Positions 9,091 through 17,967 are shown, counted from the first letter of the stretch. The stretch: 64,000 nucleotides of DNA from an uncultured Paracoccus sp. (GCF_947487305.1 NZ_CANKWH010000009.1:62001-126000); one strand, 5' to 3'. Numbers and translations: made by a program. The notes: generated by a model not told the origin, from the sequence alone.

Positions 9091-9320
9091 GGCGTCACCG
9101 CCTTGGCCATCGCCGCCGCGACCTGCTTGGTCAGCGGGCCGCCGCCTTTCTGCAGGGTGGCGGAGACGAGCGGACGCGCGTGACCCGCGCCAAAGGCCCC
9201 TGCCCCGCCCGTCGCCGTCATCCGTGTCAGCTCGGCCCTGATCGCCCGTTCCAGCGCGGCCCGGTCAAGCCCCGGCCCATCCGCCACGATCCGGTCGATG
9301 TGCAGCGTGACCCTTGTCAT
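9087..9320 (-). CDS. Small conserved eCIS-associated protein, function unknown
   Basis: This 77-aa protein starts with an LHIDRIVADG-type segment, followed by an amphipathic helix (RAALERAIRAELTRM) and a Gly/Ala-rich middle. Comparable short proteins with an N-terminal xLHIDRLVL stretch lie between the AAA+ ATPase and DUF4157 genes in other eCIS loci; I recall this pattern but cannot assign a name. It overlaps the ATPase stop by 1 bp and the DUF4157 start by 4 bp, so it is co-translated with both. That coupling hints at a partner, possibly a chaperone, of the DUF4157 protein; this is inference. Confidence 0.7.
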   Translation of the reverse strand: MTRVTLHIDRIVADGPGLDRAALERAIRAELTRMTATGGAGAFGAGHARPLVSATLQKGGGPLTKQVAAAMAKAVTP

Positions 9321-11197
9321 CAGAACACCCCCTGTTCGGCGGCGGTGAAGGGTTTTTCCAGCTTGGCATATTCCCGCCGCGCCGCGCGCTGGACATGCCG
9401 CATGGTGACCGCCTGATCCTCGCCTGCCGCCAGGTAGGCCGCGTTCAGCGCGACCGAGCGGATCGACCCGCCCGACAGGTTCAGCCGCGCCAGCGCCGCC
9501 GGATCGATCCCCTCGCGCGGCGTCTCGAGCGGGAAGATGCCCTGCCAGATCGCCGTCCGCGCCTCGGCATCGGGGAAGGGAAAGCTGACCACATGGCGCA
9601 GCCGGCGCAGGAAGGCCGGGTCCAGCGCCGATTTCTGGTTCGTCGTCAGGATCGCCAGCCCGCGATAGGCTTCCATCTTCTGCAGCAGGTAACTGACCTC
9701 GACATTGGCATAACGGTCATGGCTGTCCTTGACCTCGGAGCGTTTGCCGAAAAGCGCATCGGCCTCATCGAACAGCAGGATCGCGCCGCTGGCCTCGGCG
9801 GCGTCGAAGATGCGGGCGAGGTTCTTCTCGGTCTCGCCGATATACTTGCTGACCACTTGGCTCAGGTCGATGCGATAGAGGTCGAGCCGCAATTCGCCCG
9901 CCAGCACCTCGGCGGCCAGCGTCTTGCCGGTGCCCGATGGCCCGGCGAAAAGGACCGCCGTCCCGAGCCCCCGCGCGCCTTTGGCCGCCCAGCCCCAATC
10001 CTGATTGACCCGCCATTGCTGGCCGAGATGGCGGGCGAGGTCCTTCAGCGTCTCGATCTGATCGGCGGGCAGCACCAGATCGGCCCAGACCGCGCGGCTG
10101 TCGATGCGCATGGCCAGCCCGTCCAGCGCCCGCCGCCCCTGCCGCCGCGCCGCCTGCCAGAGGCTGGAGCCGAAATCCTCGCCCACCCCGGCCTCGGCGA
10201 CGGCGGCGGCGATCCCCTGGGCATCCAGCGCGAATTGCGTGGCGAGCCGCGAGAGATCGGCATTCTTGGCATTGTCCCCCAGCGCCTGCCGCCACAGCGC
10301 GGCGCGAGCCGGGACGGCGGGCGGATCGAGGTCCAGCCGCAGGCGCGGGGCACGGTCGGGCGGCAACGGGTCATCGGCAGCGATGAGCGTCGGGCCGGTG
10401 ATCTGGTCGGCCAGGCGCGCGGCGGCGCGACCCTGATCCGGCCCAGCCTCGATCAGCAGAACGGCACCTGAAAGCGCCAGTTCCCGGTCGAGCAGGGTCG
10501 CCAGCGCCTCGCGCCCAGCCAGGTCATCACAGCTGAGCACAAGCGCCAGCACCCCCAGACGCGCCGCCGCCTCGGCCACGGCCACGCGCTTGCCCACCCG
10601 GTCGCGACCTCCGAGCAAGAGGACGGGCAGATGCGCCGCGCCAGCCCAAGCCACCACGATCCGTTCCGCCAGATCGACCACTGCCCCTTCGGCGGGCAGG
10701 TTGGCGGCAGGCAGCACCCGCAATAGCCCGTCGAGCCGAGGGGCGAGATAGCTGCTGCCCAGAAGGAAATGCAGGACGCGCTCGTCGATCCTGAGCGGGC
10801 GCTGGCGCAGCGGACCATTGCCGAGGCTGTCGATCAGCCGCCAGCGGCGAAGCGGCGCGCCCGGTGACAGCATGTCCCAGGCACCGGCGCCGAAGAACCG
10901 GGCGCAGAACTCGGTGTCGATCACCCCCGTCCCCGTCAGCCCGGCCAGCGCCGTGCCGATCCGGGGCGACAGCTCCTGTCCCGCTGCCAGCGCCAGCAGG
11001 TACTGGTCGCCGGCATCGAGGCCGAAGAGCCGGCCCAGCAGGGTGAGTGCCGAAACCTCGGGCAGCGGGCTAGACGCCAGAGGCTCGCCCGAAGCCAGCG
11101 CCTCCAGCTGCGCGGCGATCTGGTGAAGCGCCTCGTCCAGACCCTGACGCTGCAGGGCAAGGCGGATCTCGGGCGTCTGCTTGATGCCGGCGGTCAT
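9320..11197 (-). CDS. AAA+ ATPase of the eCIS (Afp15/Pvc15-like)
   Basis: This 625-aa protein has an N-terminal half (about 1-360) of the variable eCIS-ATPase type and a C-terminal AAA+ module. Visible motifs are Walker A GPSGTGKT (about residues 418-425), Walker B ILLFDEADALFG (about 470-480), sensor-1 LTTN and the arginine finger region FLRRLRHVVSF. The family is a hallmark of eCIS and is thought to assist assembly or loading of the particle. There is a second, weaker P-loop-like GGRDRVGKR in the N-terminal half that is probably degenerate. The start at 11197 is set by the ATGA overlap with the DUF4255 gene stop. Confidence 0.92.
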   Translation of the reverse strand: MTAGIKQTPEIRLALQRQGLDEALHQIAAQLEALASGEPLASSPLPEVSALTLLGRLFGLDAGDQYLLALAAGQELSPRIGTALAGLTGTGVIDTEFCARFFGAGAWDMLSPGAPLRRWRLIDSLGNGPLRQRPLRIDERVLHFLLGSSYLAPRLDGLLRVLPAANLPAEGAVVDLAERIVVAWAGAAHLPVLLLGGRDRVGKRVAVAEAAARLGVLALVLSCDDLAGREALATLLDRELALSGAVLLIEAGPDQGRAAARLADQITGPTLIAADDPLPPDRAPRLRLDLDPPAVPARAALWRQALGDNAKNADLSRLATQFALDAQGIAAAVAEAGVGEDFGSSLWQAARRQGRRALDGLAMRIDSRAVWADLVLPADQIETLKDLARHLGQQWRVNQDWGWAAKGARGLGTAVLFAGPSGTGKTLAAEVLAGELRLDLYRIDLSQVVSKYIGETEKNLARIFDAAEASGAILLFDEADALFGKRSEVKDSHDRYANVEVSYLLQKMEAYRGLAILTTNQKSALDPAFLRRLRHVVSFPFPDAEARTAIWQGIFPLETPREGIDPAALARLNLSGGSIRSVALNAAYLAAGEDQAVTMRHVQRAARREYAKLEKPFTAAEQGVF

Positions 11198-12534
11198 GGG
11201 ATGGTCACCGTGATCAGGCGGGGCGGCGTGGTGGATAGGTCGATCACCGGGCTGTCGATGCCGTCGACCCGCAGGCGCACCGGCACCTCGCTGCCGGATG
11301 CCAGACCGTCGAAATGGGCGCTGGCACTGGCCATCGGCGTGGCGGGCGGAGGCAGCACGGCCATGGCCTGCCCGGCAAGGATCGCAAGGCTCTGGCCTTC
11401 GCGGACCGGGGGGGCGCAGGTCAGGGTCAGATCCACCCCCGGCGCGGCGGCGACGGCCGAGGCCGTCGAGGCCGGCGCCAGCGCCAGCGGCAGGGCGTTC
11501 GATGTCACCTCGCGCCCGTCGGGCCGGCGGATCAGCACATCGATGAGATAGGGACCGACGCGCCAGCTTGCCGGATCGGTGGCCGTGCCCGCCGCAGGAT
11601 TGCCCGCGCCAAGCGGCGTGGTGGCAGGCAGCCGAACGAGCAAGCGCTCGGGCGCCACCGGCATCTCGGGTGCCATGGCCAGCACCCGCCCGCCGCCCGG
11701 TTCCGAGAAGCGGACCGTGACCTCGGCGCCCTGCCCGCCATCCAGTTGCAACCCCGTGATCTCGACCCACCCGCCAAGGCGCATCACCGGGTGGCCGTCA
11801 CCTGCGCGGGCGGCCGTCATCAACGGCGCGGATCCCAGCAGGCTTGGCCGCACCAGCACGCCGGGATCGCGCCCGGTCAGCGGATCGGTCAGCCCGCCGC
11901 GCGACAGGACCGGCAGCGGCACCCGCACCGGCAGCTCGCGCTCGATCAGCACAAGGCTCACATCATAGGCGACCGAGGTTCGGTAGTTGGCCTGAAAGGC
12001 GGTCCAGAGCTTTGACATGTCATCCAGCGACAGCGGGCGCGGGGTGATCTTCAGAAGCTCGATCTGATCAGCCAGTTCCGAGGCGCGGATGGGGTCGAAC
12101 TGCTGCGGCAGGATCTGGTCGATGGCGGCGGCGGCCAACGCCGCGCGGATGGTCTCGCGGGCAAGGATCGGCTGTTCGTGGAACAGCTGCATCGCATAGC
12201 CCAGCAGGATCTCGGCATGAAGCTCCTCGCCCGACAAAGCGGTCAGAAGATAGTTCAGGTCCAGCGCCAGGGCCGGCCGCCGCTTCAGCGTGCCGTCGCG
12301 CCCCCGTGTCGGCAGGTCGGCATTGCGCAGCGCCGGGTTCGGGGCCACGCCATAGAGGAACAGGTTCAGCTGCGTCGGCTGGTCGCCGGTCTCGGTCACA
12401 ACCCGGTCGGGCGGCAAGGCGGTGACGGTGAAATCGGCACCAAGCGCGGTCGAGACATCGCCGTTGATGAGGGTGTCGTTCAGCAGATCCTTCAACAGCT
12501 GCGTGACTGCGGCGATGGCCAGAACATTGCTCAT
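11194..12534 (-). CDS. DUF4255 tail-terminator protein (Afp16/Pvc16-like)
   Basis: This 446-aa protein has an N-terminal domain (about 1-190) that is DUF4255/Pvc16_N: a helix-rich start (VLAIAAVTQLLKDLLNDTL), then LNLFLYGVAPNPALRNADLPTRG and LALDLNYLLTAL. These NxFLYxxxxNxxxRN and LDLxYLLTxY motifs are characteristic. Such proteins cap the distal end of sheath and tube and set their length. The C-terminal 220 residues are Pro/Ala-rich and contain Ig-like strands (ITGLQLDGGQGAEVTVRFS), an extension common in class II eCIS terminators. It overlaps both neighbours by 4 bp. Confidence 0.9.
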   Translation of the reverse strand: MSNVLAIAAVTQLLKDLLNDTLINGDVSTALGADFTVTALPPDRVVTETGDQPTQLNLFLYGVAPNPALRNADLPTRGRDGTLKRRPALALDLNYLLTALSGEELHAEILLGYAMQLFHEQPILARETIRAALAAAAIDQILPQQFDPIRASELADQIELLKITPRPLSLDDMSKLWTAFQANYRTSVAYDVSLVLIERELPVRVPLPVLSRGGLTDPLTGRDPGVLVRPSLLGSAPLMTAARAGDGHPVMRLGGWVEITGLQLDGGQGAEVTVRFSEPGGGRVLAMAPEMPVAPERLLVRLPATTPLGAGNPAAGTATDPASWRVGPYLIDVLIRRPDGREVTSNALPLALAPASTASAVAAAPGVDLTLTCAPPVREGQSLAILAGQAMAVLPPPATPMASASAHFDGLASGSEVPVRLRVDGIDSPVIDLSTTPPRLITVTIP

Positions 12535-13208
12535 CTTCGCACCCCGCGCAGGTAGTCGGCAAGGCTGGGCAGGCTGGCCTGTGGCGAGGGTCGGGGCGCG
12601 GACCGGGGCGCTGGGGGTTCCGAGCGGATGTCGAGCCGGCCGATATGGATGGTGATTTCGGGTTCGGGTTCGGGGGCGGCGTCGGCGGGTTGGTGCGGGG
12701 CGGAATGCGGACGCGCGGGCATGGTCTCGACAAGACGGGTGGTGATGCTGTGCTCGAGGCGTTCGGGGGGCTGGACCTGCAGGAGCGGGAGTGGCGCGGG
12801 GCGCATGGGATCGGGTGCGAGGGTCGGGGTCACGGTCGAAACGCGGGGCGCTGCGGGCTTGAAAGACACGGCGGGTGGGCGATCGGCGATGGCCGTAGGC
12901 TCGATGACGGCGGACTGTGCGGCGACGGTGGGCGGCTGTGATGGTGCTTGGGTCGGGGGTAGAAGCGGTGCAGGGCGGGCTGGCGGGTTGGCGTGCTCTG
13001 CGGGTGCTGCCGGACGAAACTGCGTGTGCGGCGGGACGGACTCAGCCTGCCTTGCCTCAGGAACCTGCGGCGCGACCACCTCGTCGGCGATCTCGCGAAA
13101 ACCCAACGCGCCCGCGCCGCCTTCGAACATCCCCGGAAGGCGTGGGCGCAGGCCCGGTGTTTCGGCCCCGGTCGCCCGCGCGACCAGCCGCTGCAAGACC
13201 CCGCTCAT
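12531..13208 (-). CDS. Proline-rich eCIS protein with conserved C-terminal IGRLDIR...LADYL motif
   Basis: This 225-aa protein has the start at 13208 fixed by the ATGA overlap with the preceding gene. It has a short N-terminal folded part, a long Pro/Ala-rich low-complexity linker (about 50-170), and a conserved end: EPEITIHIGRLDIRSEPP followed by LPSLADYLRGVRR. That end (I-x-I-x-IGRVEVR...L-x-L-x-x-YL) recurs in a poorly described protein in many class II eCIS loci, as I recall. Its function is unknown; the linker plus short peptide ends suggest a tether between two particle or assembly components. The longer upstream extension of this frame has no support and overlaps the previous gene. Confidence 0.72.
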   Translation of the reverse strand: MSGVLQRLVARATGAETPGLRPRLPGMFEGGAGALGFREIADEVVAPQVPEARQAESVPPHTQFRPAAPAEHANPPARPAPLLPPTQAPSQPPTVAAQSAVIEPTAIADRPPAVSFKPAAPRVSTVTPTLAPDPMRPAPLPLLQVQPPERLEHSITTRLVETMPARPHSAPHQPADAAPEPEPEITIHIGRLDIRSEPPAPRSAPRPSPQASLPSLADYLRGVRR

Positions 13209-13879
13209 GACCCGACCGCCCGTTGCAGGTAGACCAGCCGCCGCGCCGGGCTGAGAGCGAGGATGTCGCGCTCGGCCCAGCCATAGGCGGCGGCGAGCGT
13301 GGCGACCTGATCGATCAGCGAGAGCGCCGAAGTCTCGACCCGCGCCCAGAGGAAGTGCGGCAGGTCCAGAACCTCGGCCCATTCGCGGCCGCAGGCGGCG
13401 CAGGTCAGGCGGATGCCCAGTTCGACGCGTTCGGCGGCCTCGGCGATGGCGCGGTCGGCCTCGGCAGCGGCAGCGCCGTCGAGGCCCAGACCGGCGATGC
13501 GGTCGCGCAGGCCCGCCGCGACCCGCTCGGGGGAAAGCCCCGCCACCGCCGCCAGATCCCGGCTGCTGATCGGGCGCAGCCCCTGCCCCGTCTCGTCTGG
13601 CAACAGCGCGGCGAGCGCGCTTGCCTCCAGCTCCAGCTCCAACTCCGCCCCGCAATCCGGACAGCTTGCCCGCCCCGCCATGGAGGGGCCGAAACTGCCG
13701 CACCAGAGCGCCAGCAACCGCCGATCCCGCTCGGCCAGCGGCAGGTCCGCTGGATCGCCTGCTAGAGGCTCATCCCCTTCAGCGGCCCAGAGCATCGCCA
13801 GCGCCCGGTCCAGCGGGCTGCGCCCGGCGCCGGTTTCCCAGGCGGCGAGACATCCCGATGCGGACAGGCGCGACGCCAT
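13205..13879 (-). CDS. T4 gp26-like baseplate protein with zinc-ribbon cysteines (eCIS)
   Basis: This 224-aa protein is characterised by two CxxC pairs, C73/C76 (CPDC) and C160/C163 (CAAC), likely to form a structural zinc site. Its C-terminal segment, LIDQVATLAAAYGWAERDILALSPARRLVYLQR, matches the pattern of T4 baseplate gp26/gp51-type proteins in eCIS and Mu-like phages (IH.LA..Y.W....IL.L...RR..Y). It sits between tube and terminator genes, as in other class II eCIS loci. The zinc role is inferred from the cysteines; the gp26-like name is by motif and context. Confidence 0.68.
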   Translation of the reverse strand: MASRLSASGCLAAWETGAGRSPLDRALAMLWAAEGDEPLAGDPADLPLAERDRRLLALWCGSFGPSMAGRASCPDCGAELELELEASALAALLPDETGQGLRPISSRDLAAVAGLSPERVAAGLRDRIAGLGLDGAAAAEADRAIAEAAERVELGIRLTCAACGREWAEVLDLPHFLWARVETSALSLIDQVATLAAAYGWAERDILALSPARRLVYLQRAVGS

Positions 13880-13927
13880 GATGGCCTCTTCTTGCTTGGA
13901 TCAAACCGCCGCCCCCAACGGGCGGCG

Positions 13928-14440
13928 TCAGAAGGCCGGTTCGGCCGGTTCCTGCACGTCCACGTCGCGTTCCCAGCCCTCGTTTTCCAGCTTCAGGCTC
14001 TGGATGGCGATGGCATTGGCGTTGCTGTCCAGTTCCGGCAGGGCCTGATATTCCGACACCCAGCAGCGATAGATCTTGTAGGCGATCGCCAGCTGCCCGG
14101 CCTCGTTATACATCTCGAGGATGATGTCCTTGCGGAAGTTGCTGAGCGAGCTTTCTGCCCCCAGACCCGCACCGAAGGACCAGACCTTGTTCGCCCAGGC
14201 CTCGAATTCCGGGTCATGGGTCACGCCGCGTTCCAGCGTGATCGGCTCGAACTTGGACCGTCCCGGCGACTTGCGCCCGGTCGAGGGATCGCCGCCGACC
14301 CGGTGTTCCACCACCTCGGTCGTGCGCTTCAAGGCACTGACCTTGGAAATGCCGGCGACGAAGCGGGCATCCCAGCGGACCCGGAACTTGAAGTTCTTAT
14401 AGGGGTCGAAGCGCTGCGTATTGACGCTGAATTCGGCCAT
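13928..14440 (-). CDS. Inner tube protein (T4 gp19/Afp1-like)
   Basis: This 170-aa protein is a clear eCIS tube protein. It begins with DPYKNFKFRVRWDARFVAGISKVSALKRTTEVVEHRVGGD, the gp19-like signature 'F.F.V.WDG.YVAGVSKVS.LKRTTEVV.HR.GGD'. It continues with KFEPITLERGVTHDPEFEAWANKVW and ends with IAIQSLKLENEGWERD. Many copies of this subunit stack as hexamers into the rigid tube that is fired through the target membrane. Only one tube gene is visible in the window, directly downstream of the sheath gene with 18 bp between. Confidence 0.95.
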   Translation of the reverse strand: MAEFSVNTQRFDPYKNFKFRVRWDARFVAGISKVSALKRTTEVVEHRVGGDPSTGRKSPGRSKFEPITLERGVTHDPEFEAWANKVWSFGAGLGAESSLSNFRKDIILEMYNEAGQLAIAYKIYRCWVSEYQALPELDSNANAIAIQSLKLENEGWERDVDVQEPAEPAF

Positions 14441-14458
14441 GTGACCTGCTCCTTCGCG

Positions 14459-16759
14459 CTAGACTTGGCTTTGCCCAGCAATCTGCTGGATCGAGATGAC
14501 GACAAACTCCGCCGGCTTCAGCGGCGCGAAGCCGACATGGATGTTGACGATGCCCAGATCGATATCGGCCTGGGTCGTGGTGCTGGAATCGCATTTCACG
14601 AAGAAGGCCTCGCGCGGGGTGGCGCCCTGAAAGGCCCCCTGTCGGAACATGTTCTGCAGGAAGGACCCGACCGCCAGCCGGATCTGCGCCCAGAGCGGTT
14701 CGTCATTGGGTTCGAACACCGCGAATTGCGTGCCGCGATAGAGGCTTTCCTCGATGAACAGCGCCACGCGCCGCACCGGGACATATTTCCACTCGCTCGC
14801 CCGCGCGTCGGCGCCAACGAGCGTGCGAGCGCCCCAGCTGACCGTGCCGAAGACCGGGAAGCTGCGGATGCAGTTCAGCCCCAACGGGTTCAGCACACCG
14901 TTTTCCTGATCGGTCAGCACATAATCCAGCGCCTGCACGCCCCGCAGCCCCGCCTCGATCCCGGCGGGTGCCTTCCAGATCCCGCGCGCCCCATCGGTCC
15001 GCGCCCAGAGCCCGGCCATCAGCCCGGAATTCGGGAAGGACCGCAACCGCCCGTTCTGCAACGGATCGGACAGGCGGATGCGGGGGAAATAGGCCACCGC
15101 GTTGGTCGATTTCAGCGAGGTATTCGCCGCATCATTCACCCAGTCCCTCGCCTCGGTCAATGTGTCCACATTGGGGTCGATATCGACGATGATCATCGAC
15201 CGGCGTTCCTCGGCGTAGGCGACGCCCGCCGCGAGAACCGGGAGGGAATGGGTGCCGGGGTAAAGCAGGATGTTGAAGAGATCGGCATCTTCCAGCGCGA
15301 AGGTGCCGGTCTTGGCCGCGCGGTTCCCGATGAAGGTGGCGTCGGCGGCCGGCGGCGCGCCGTCGCTGCCGGGCGTTCCCGCCTGCTGCGACCCGGCGGA
15401 CAGACCGATGCCCGGCTGCCACGCGGCGATGTTGCGGATGAAGGTATTGTCGGGCGCCGCCGCCCCGCCGGTCAGGCCCAGTTCCGCCGCGCCTGCGCCG
15501 TCGCAGTCGAAGCCCTGCCCCGGCACCGAGGCCTGAGCCGGGATGAGGACCAGCGTATCGTCCACGATCTCGACCCGCGCGCCGGAAAATCCCTGTTGGC
15601 CGCTGGCCGCGAGCCCGGCCTGGATCTGCGCCCGCGCCGCGCCAAGCGAGGCGGGCACCGGATTGAGCAGCACCGTCACCGTGGCAATCGCCGCGCCCGA
15701 AACCGCGCCCGCTGCCGTCAGGTTCACCAGATGGATGTTCACCGGGTCATTCAGGCTGAGGCCGAGCGCCGAGAAATCGGGGATGCGGTCGCCCGTCGTG
15801 CCGCTGGCCACCGGCCGGATCTCGCGCGCCCCGGCGATCTCGCGCCCGCGATTGACCGTGCCAAAGCCCAGCAGCGCTGCCGCGTTCTGGCTGGCGGCAT
15901 TGCGCAGGACGACCGAGGATTGCCGCCCGCTGCTGCCCGAGACGACCGACAGCACGCCGGCAGTATTCGTCACCGTCACCCCGGCCACGCCATCGATGGC
16001 GTTGATCCGCTGTTCCAGCCGCGCGCGCAGCGCCGCCACATCGGCCAGATCATTCGCCCCGTCGAACAGCCGGATCTCGGTCGAAGGCCCGCCATCGATC
16101 GAGACATTCAGCCGCCGCGTATCGGCGGTCAGCCCGGTCACGTCGCCATTGGCCAGCGTCTCGCCGCTGGTGGAACTGGCATTGATCGTGCCCGCCAGCC
16201 CGCCATCGGTCAGCCGGATCAGGTCCGAGGCGGCGTTGACGGCGGCGATGGCATAGGTCGGTGCGAGGTCGTTCATCGACAGGTTCCGATGGGTCTCGGT
16301 CCGCAGCGCTACCAGCCGCCCGTTCCGCTCGCCCAGTTCCGTGACCGTCAGGTTGAAGCTGTTGACCGGATCGGCAGTGGCGTAATCGACCGAGAGGATC
16401 AGGTTTTTGCCCCAGACCCCCTCGCTCGACGCCTCGGCCACCAGCGTCGCCGACCCGTTCGCCGCCTCGAGGCTGACCGATGCCGCCTGCGCCCCCTCGG
16501 CCACCCGGACGATCCAGGCCGTGCCGCCGCCGTTCAGGAAGAAATGGCTGACCGCATAGGACAGGTCGCTGTCGAGATCGAGGCCGCCGAAAGCGCGCTC
16601 GAAATCGGCGAAGCTGAACACCTGCCTTGCCTCGTCGACCGGGCCGCGGGCGGTATAGCCGACGAAGGCCGCAATCGAGGTCGGCACCGCGGCAATCGCG
16701 CGCGACCCGCTTGGCACCTCTTGGATGTAAACCCCGGGATAGGAAACGGATACGGCCAT
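14459..16759 (-). CDS. Contractile sheath protein (eCIS)
   Basis: This 766-aa protein begins MAVSVSYPGVYIQEVPSGSRAI, the universal N-terminus of contractile sheaths (xYPGVYxxExxSGxxxI), followed by GVxTSIAAFVGYTARGP. The C-terminal domain shows the conserved VSWGARTL and YVPVRRVALFIEESLYRGTQFAVFEPND, then LWAQIRLAVGSFLQNMF. That domain is the core that interdigitates into the sheath lattice. The large insert between residues about 100 and 480 explains the length compared with 350-500 aa for minimal sheaths. The start at 16759 has a GGGAG ribosome site. It is the first gene of the visible minus-strand operon. Confidence 0.96.
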   Translation of the reverse strand: MAVSVSYPGVYIQEVPSGSRAIAAVPTSIAAFVGYTARGPVDEARQVFSFADFERAFGGLDLDSDLSYAVSHFFLNGGGTAWIVRVAEGAQAASVSLEAANGSATLVAEASSEGVWGKNLILSVDYATADPVNSFNLTVTELGERNGRLVALRTETHRNLSMNDLAPTYAIAAVNAASDLIRLTDGGLAGTINASSTSGETLANGDVTGLTADTRRLNVSIDGGPSTEIRLFDGANDLADVAALRARLEQRINAIDGVAGVTVTNTAGVLSVVSGSSGRQSSVVLRNAASQNAAALLGFGTVNRGREIAGAREIRPVASGTTGDRIPDFSALGLSLNDPVNIHLVNLTAAGAVSGAAIATVTVLLNPVPASLGAARAQIQAGLAASGQQGFSGARVEIVDDTLVLIPAQASVPGQGFDCDGAGAAELGLTGGAAAPDNTFIRNIAAWQPGIGLSAGSQQAGTPGSDGAPPAADATFIGNRAAKTGTFALEDADLFNILLYPGTHSLPVLAAGVAYAEERRSMIIVDIDPNVDTLTEARDWVNDAANTSLKSTNAVAYFPRIRLSDPLQNGRLRSFPNSGLMAGLWARTDGARGIWKAPAGIEAGLRGVQALDYVLTDQENGVLNPLGLNCIRSFPVFGTVSWGARTLVGADARASEWKYVPVRRVALFIEESLYRGTQFAVFEPNDEPLWAQIRLAVGSFLQNMFRQGAFQGATPREAFFVKCDSSTTTQADIDLGIVNIHVGFAPLKPAEFVVISIQQIAGQSQV

Positions 16760-17289
16760 CTTCGTGACTCCCGTCCTGTGAAGTGCAGCATGTGCAAGCA
16801 AAGGCACCGTCAGCGCCGATCCGGCCCGCCCGGTTGTCGAGACAAGTTCTGGATGCGAAAGCGGATCAACGCGGCAACCGGGGACTGCTGTCTACCCAAA
16901 CCACCCTGATCCCACAGATCGAGAAGCCACTGCCGGAGCTTCCGCAAAGGGTTCCGGGTCCGTGACTGCGCGAGCGGGTGTAAAATCAGGGGCAATTCCG
17001 AGCGGATGGTCAAGAAAATGACGATTCGAGTCAAGGGAATTAACGGGATAGGTCACAACTGCAGCGCGCAGCGCCGTCCCGGTTGTTCTGGCCGGACCGA
17101 TTGATTTGTTCAATTACCATAGGTTGTATCAGACCTGCGCCCCATTCAACGCGAGTATTGCACAGACTGCACAATCCTGACGGGCTAGACCATTGACGGT
17201 TTACCTTACGTTAATTACAATGACTTAATCACCGCAAAAAGGTGAATCCGGCCCGATCAAAGGTCGTAAATTCCACGCAGGGGACGTTC
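16760..17289. other. Divergent intergenic region, no gene
   Basis: This 530-bp gap lies between the eCIS sheath start and the peroxidase/P450 unit. It is visibly richer in A and T than the surrounding genes (for example 17,000-17,240). Short frames here do not resemble proteins. It must contain promoters in both directions. The plus-strand promoter is listed separately; I could not identify a convincing minus-strand promoter for the eCIS operon. No repeats or att-like duplication were seen. Confidence 0.6.
17193..17221 (+). promoter_or_regulatory. Sigma70-type promoter for the 17,290-22,057 unit
   Basis: A -35 element TTGACG (17193-17198) and a -10 element TACAAT (17216-17221) are separated by exactly 17 bp. 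Each differs from consensus at a single position. Transcription would start near 17228, leaving a leader of about 60 bases before the ATG at 17290, whose AGGGGA ribosome site has a 5-base spacing. Confidence 0.65.
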
Positions 17290-17943
17290 ATGTCGAACAT
17301 TGCTGGTAAAGCCTATGCCATGAACGTCATCACGCCGAGCAGCCCCAGAATCACCTGGACCAACCGGCTGCTGTTCATGGCGGCGCGCGGCCTGCCACGA
17401 AATTTACTTGGACTTCTGGGGCTTTCCATCATCCACTTCGCCCGGTGGGTCATCATCCGCCCAAAGGACTGGCCCGATCTCGGGCAGGGCAAGCAGAACC
17501 TGAAAAACGACTATGTCCTGTTCTGCTCGAACTTCAACGGCACCTGGGATCAATATATCGACGCGTTTTCCGATGGCATCCCCAAGGGGCTGAACCTGTT
17601 CTGGTACTCTGCGACAAAATATCCGCAATCGATTCCGATCACCGATTTCAAACGCTATATCACCTATAATCAGATCAATACTGATTTCTACTATAACGCG
17701 ACTCCGGGCTCGGCGCAGCGCGACGTGAAGGCGGGGCTGCGCGTTTATGACGCGGTTCTGGAATTGGCCGAGGCTCACAAGACCCAGACACCCGAGGACT
17801 TCGCCAAGACCTATCGCGCCGCCATGTTCAAGATCCAGCATTCCCTGGGCGAGCCGGGGCTTGGCCCGGTGGCCAGCCTCGATACCGAGCGCGCCGATAT
17901 CAACCGCGGCGCCTATCGCAGCGATGATAGCTACGGCGCATGA
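17290..17943 (+). CDS. Conserved protein of unknown function linked to DyP peroxidase
   Basis: This 217-aa protein begins at the ATG at 17290, chosen for the AGGGGA ribosome site; a GTG 48 bases upstream is in frame but has no site. It contains a hydrophobic stretch (LLGLLGLSIIHFARWVII, about 37-55) that may be a membrane-associated helix. A NFNGTWDQYIDAFSD motif, a SATKYPQSIPITDFKRYI segment and NTDFYYNATPGS follow. I recall related uncharacterised proteins beside haem peroxidases in actinobacteria and other groups, but cannot name a family. It is the first gene of a four-gene unit with DyP and P450, so it probably acts on the same substrate or at the membrane. No catalytic motif is recognisable. 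Confidence 0.7.
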   Translation: MSNIAGKAYAMNVITPSSPRITWTNRLLFMAARGLPRNLLGLLGLSIIHFARWVIIRPKDWPDLGQGKQNLKNDYVLFCSNFNGTWDQYIDAFSDGIPKGLNLFWYSATKYPQSIPITDFKRYITYNQINTDFYYNATPGSAQRDVKAGLRVYDAVLELAEAHKTQTPEDFAKTYRAAMFKIQHSLGEPGLGPVASLDTERADINRGAYRSDDSYGA

Positions 17944-17967
17944 GCAACCACGTGCAGGGGCTTTGAC

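Noticed and set aside
1..16759. Interpretation as a prophage or a type VI secretion system
   Set aside because: No capsid, portal, terminase, integrase or lysis genes, and no TssJ/L/M or ClpV; instead eCIS markers (AAA+ of Afp15 type, DUF4157, DUF4255) are present. The left edge is unseen, so a wider phage cannot be excluded absolutely.
13892..16909. A 1,005-aa plus-strand frame antisense to the tube and sheath genes
   Set aside because: It is Arg/His/Gln-rich with no recognisable domain. It mirrors the codon bias of the real minus-strand sheath and tube genes.
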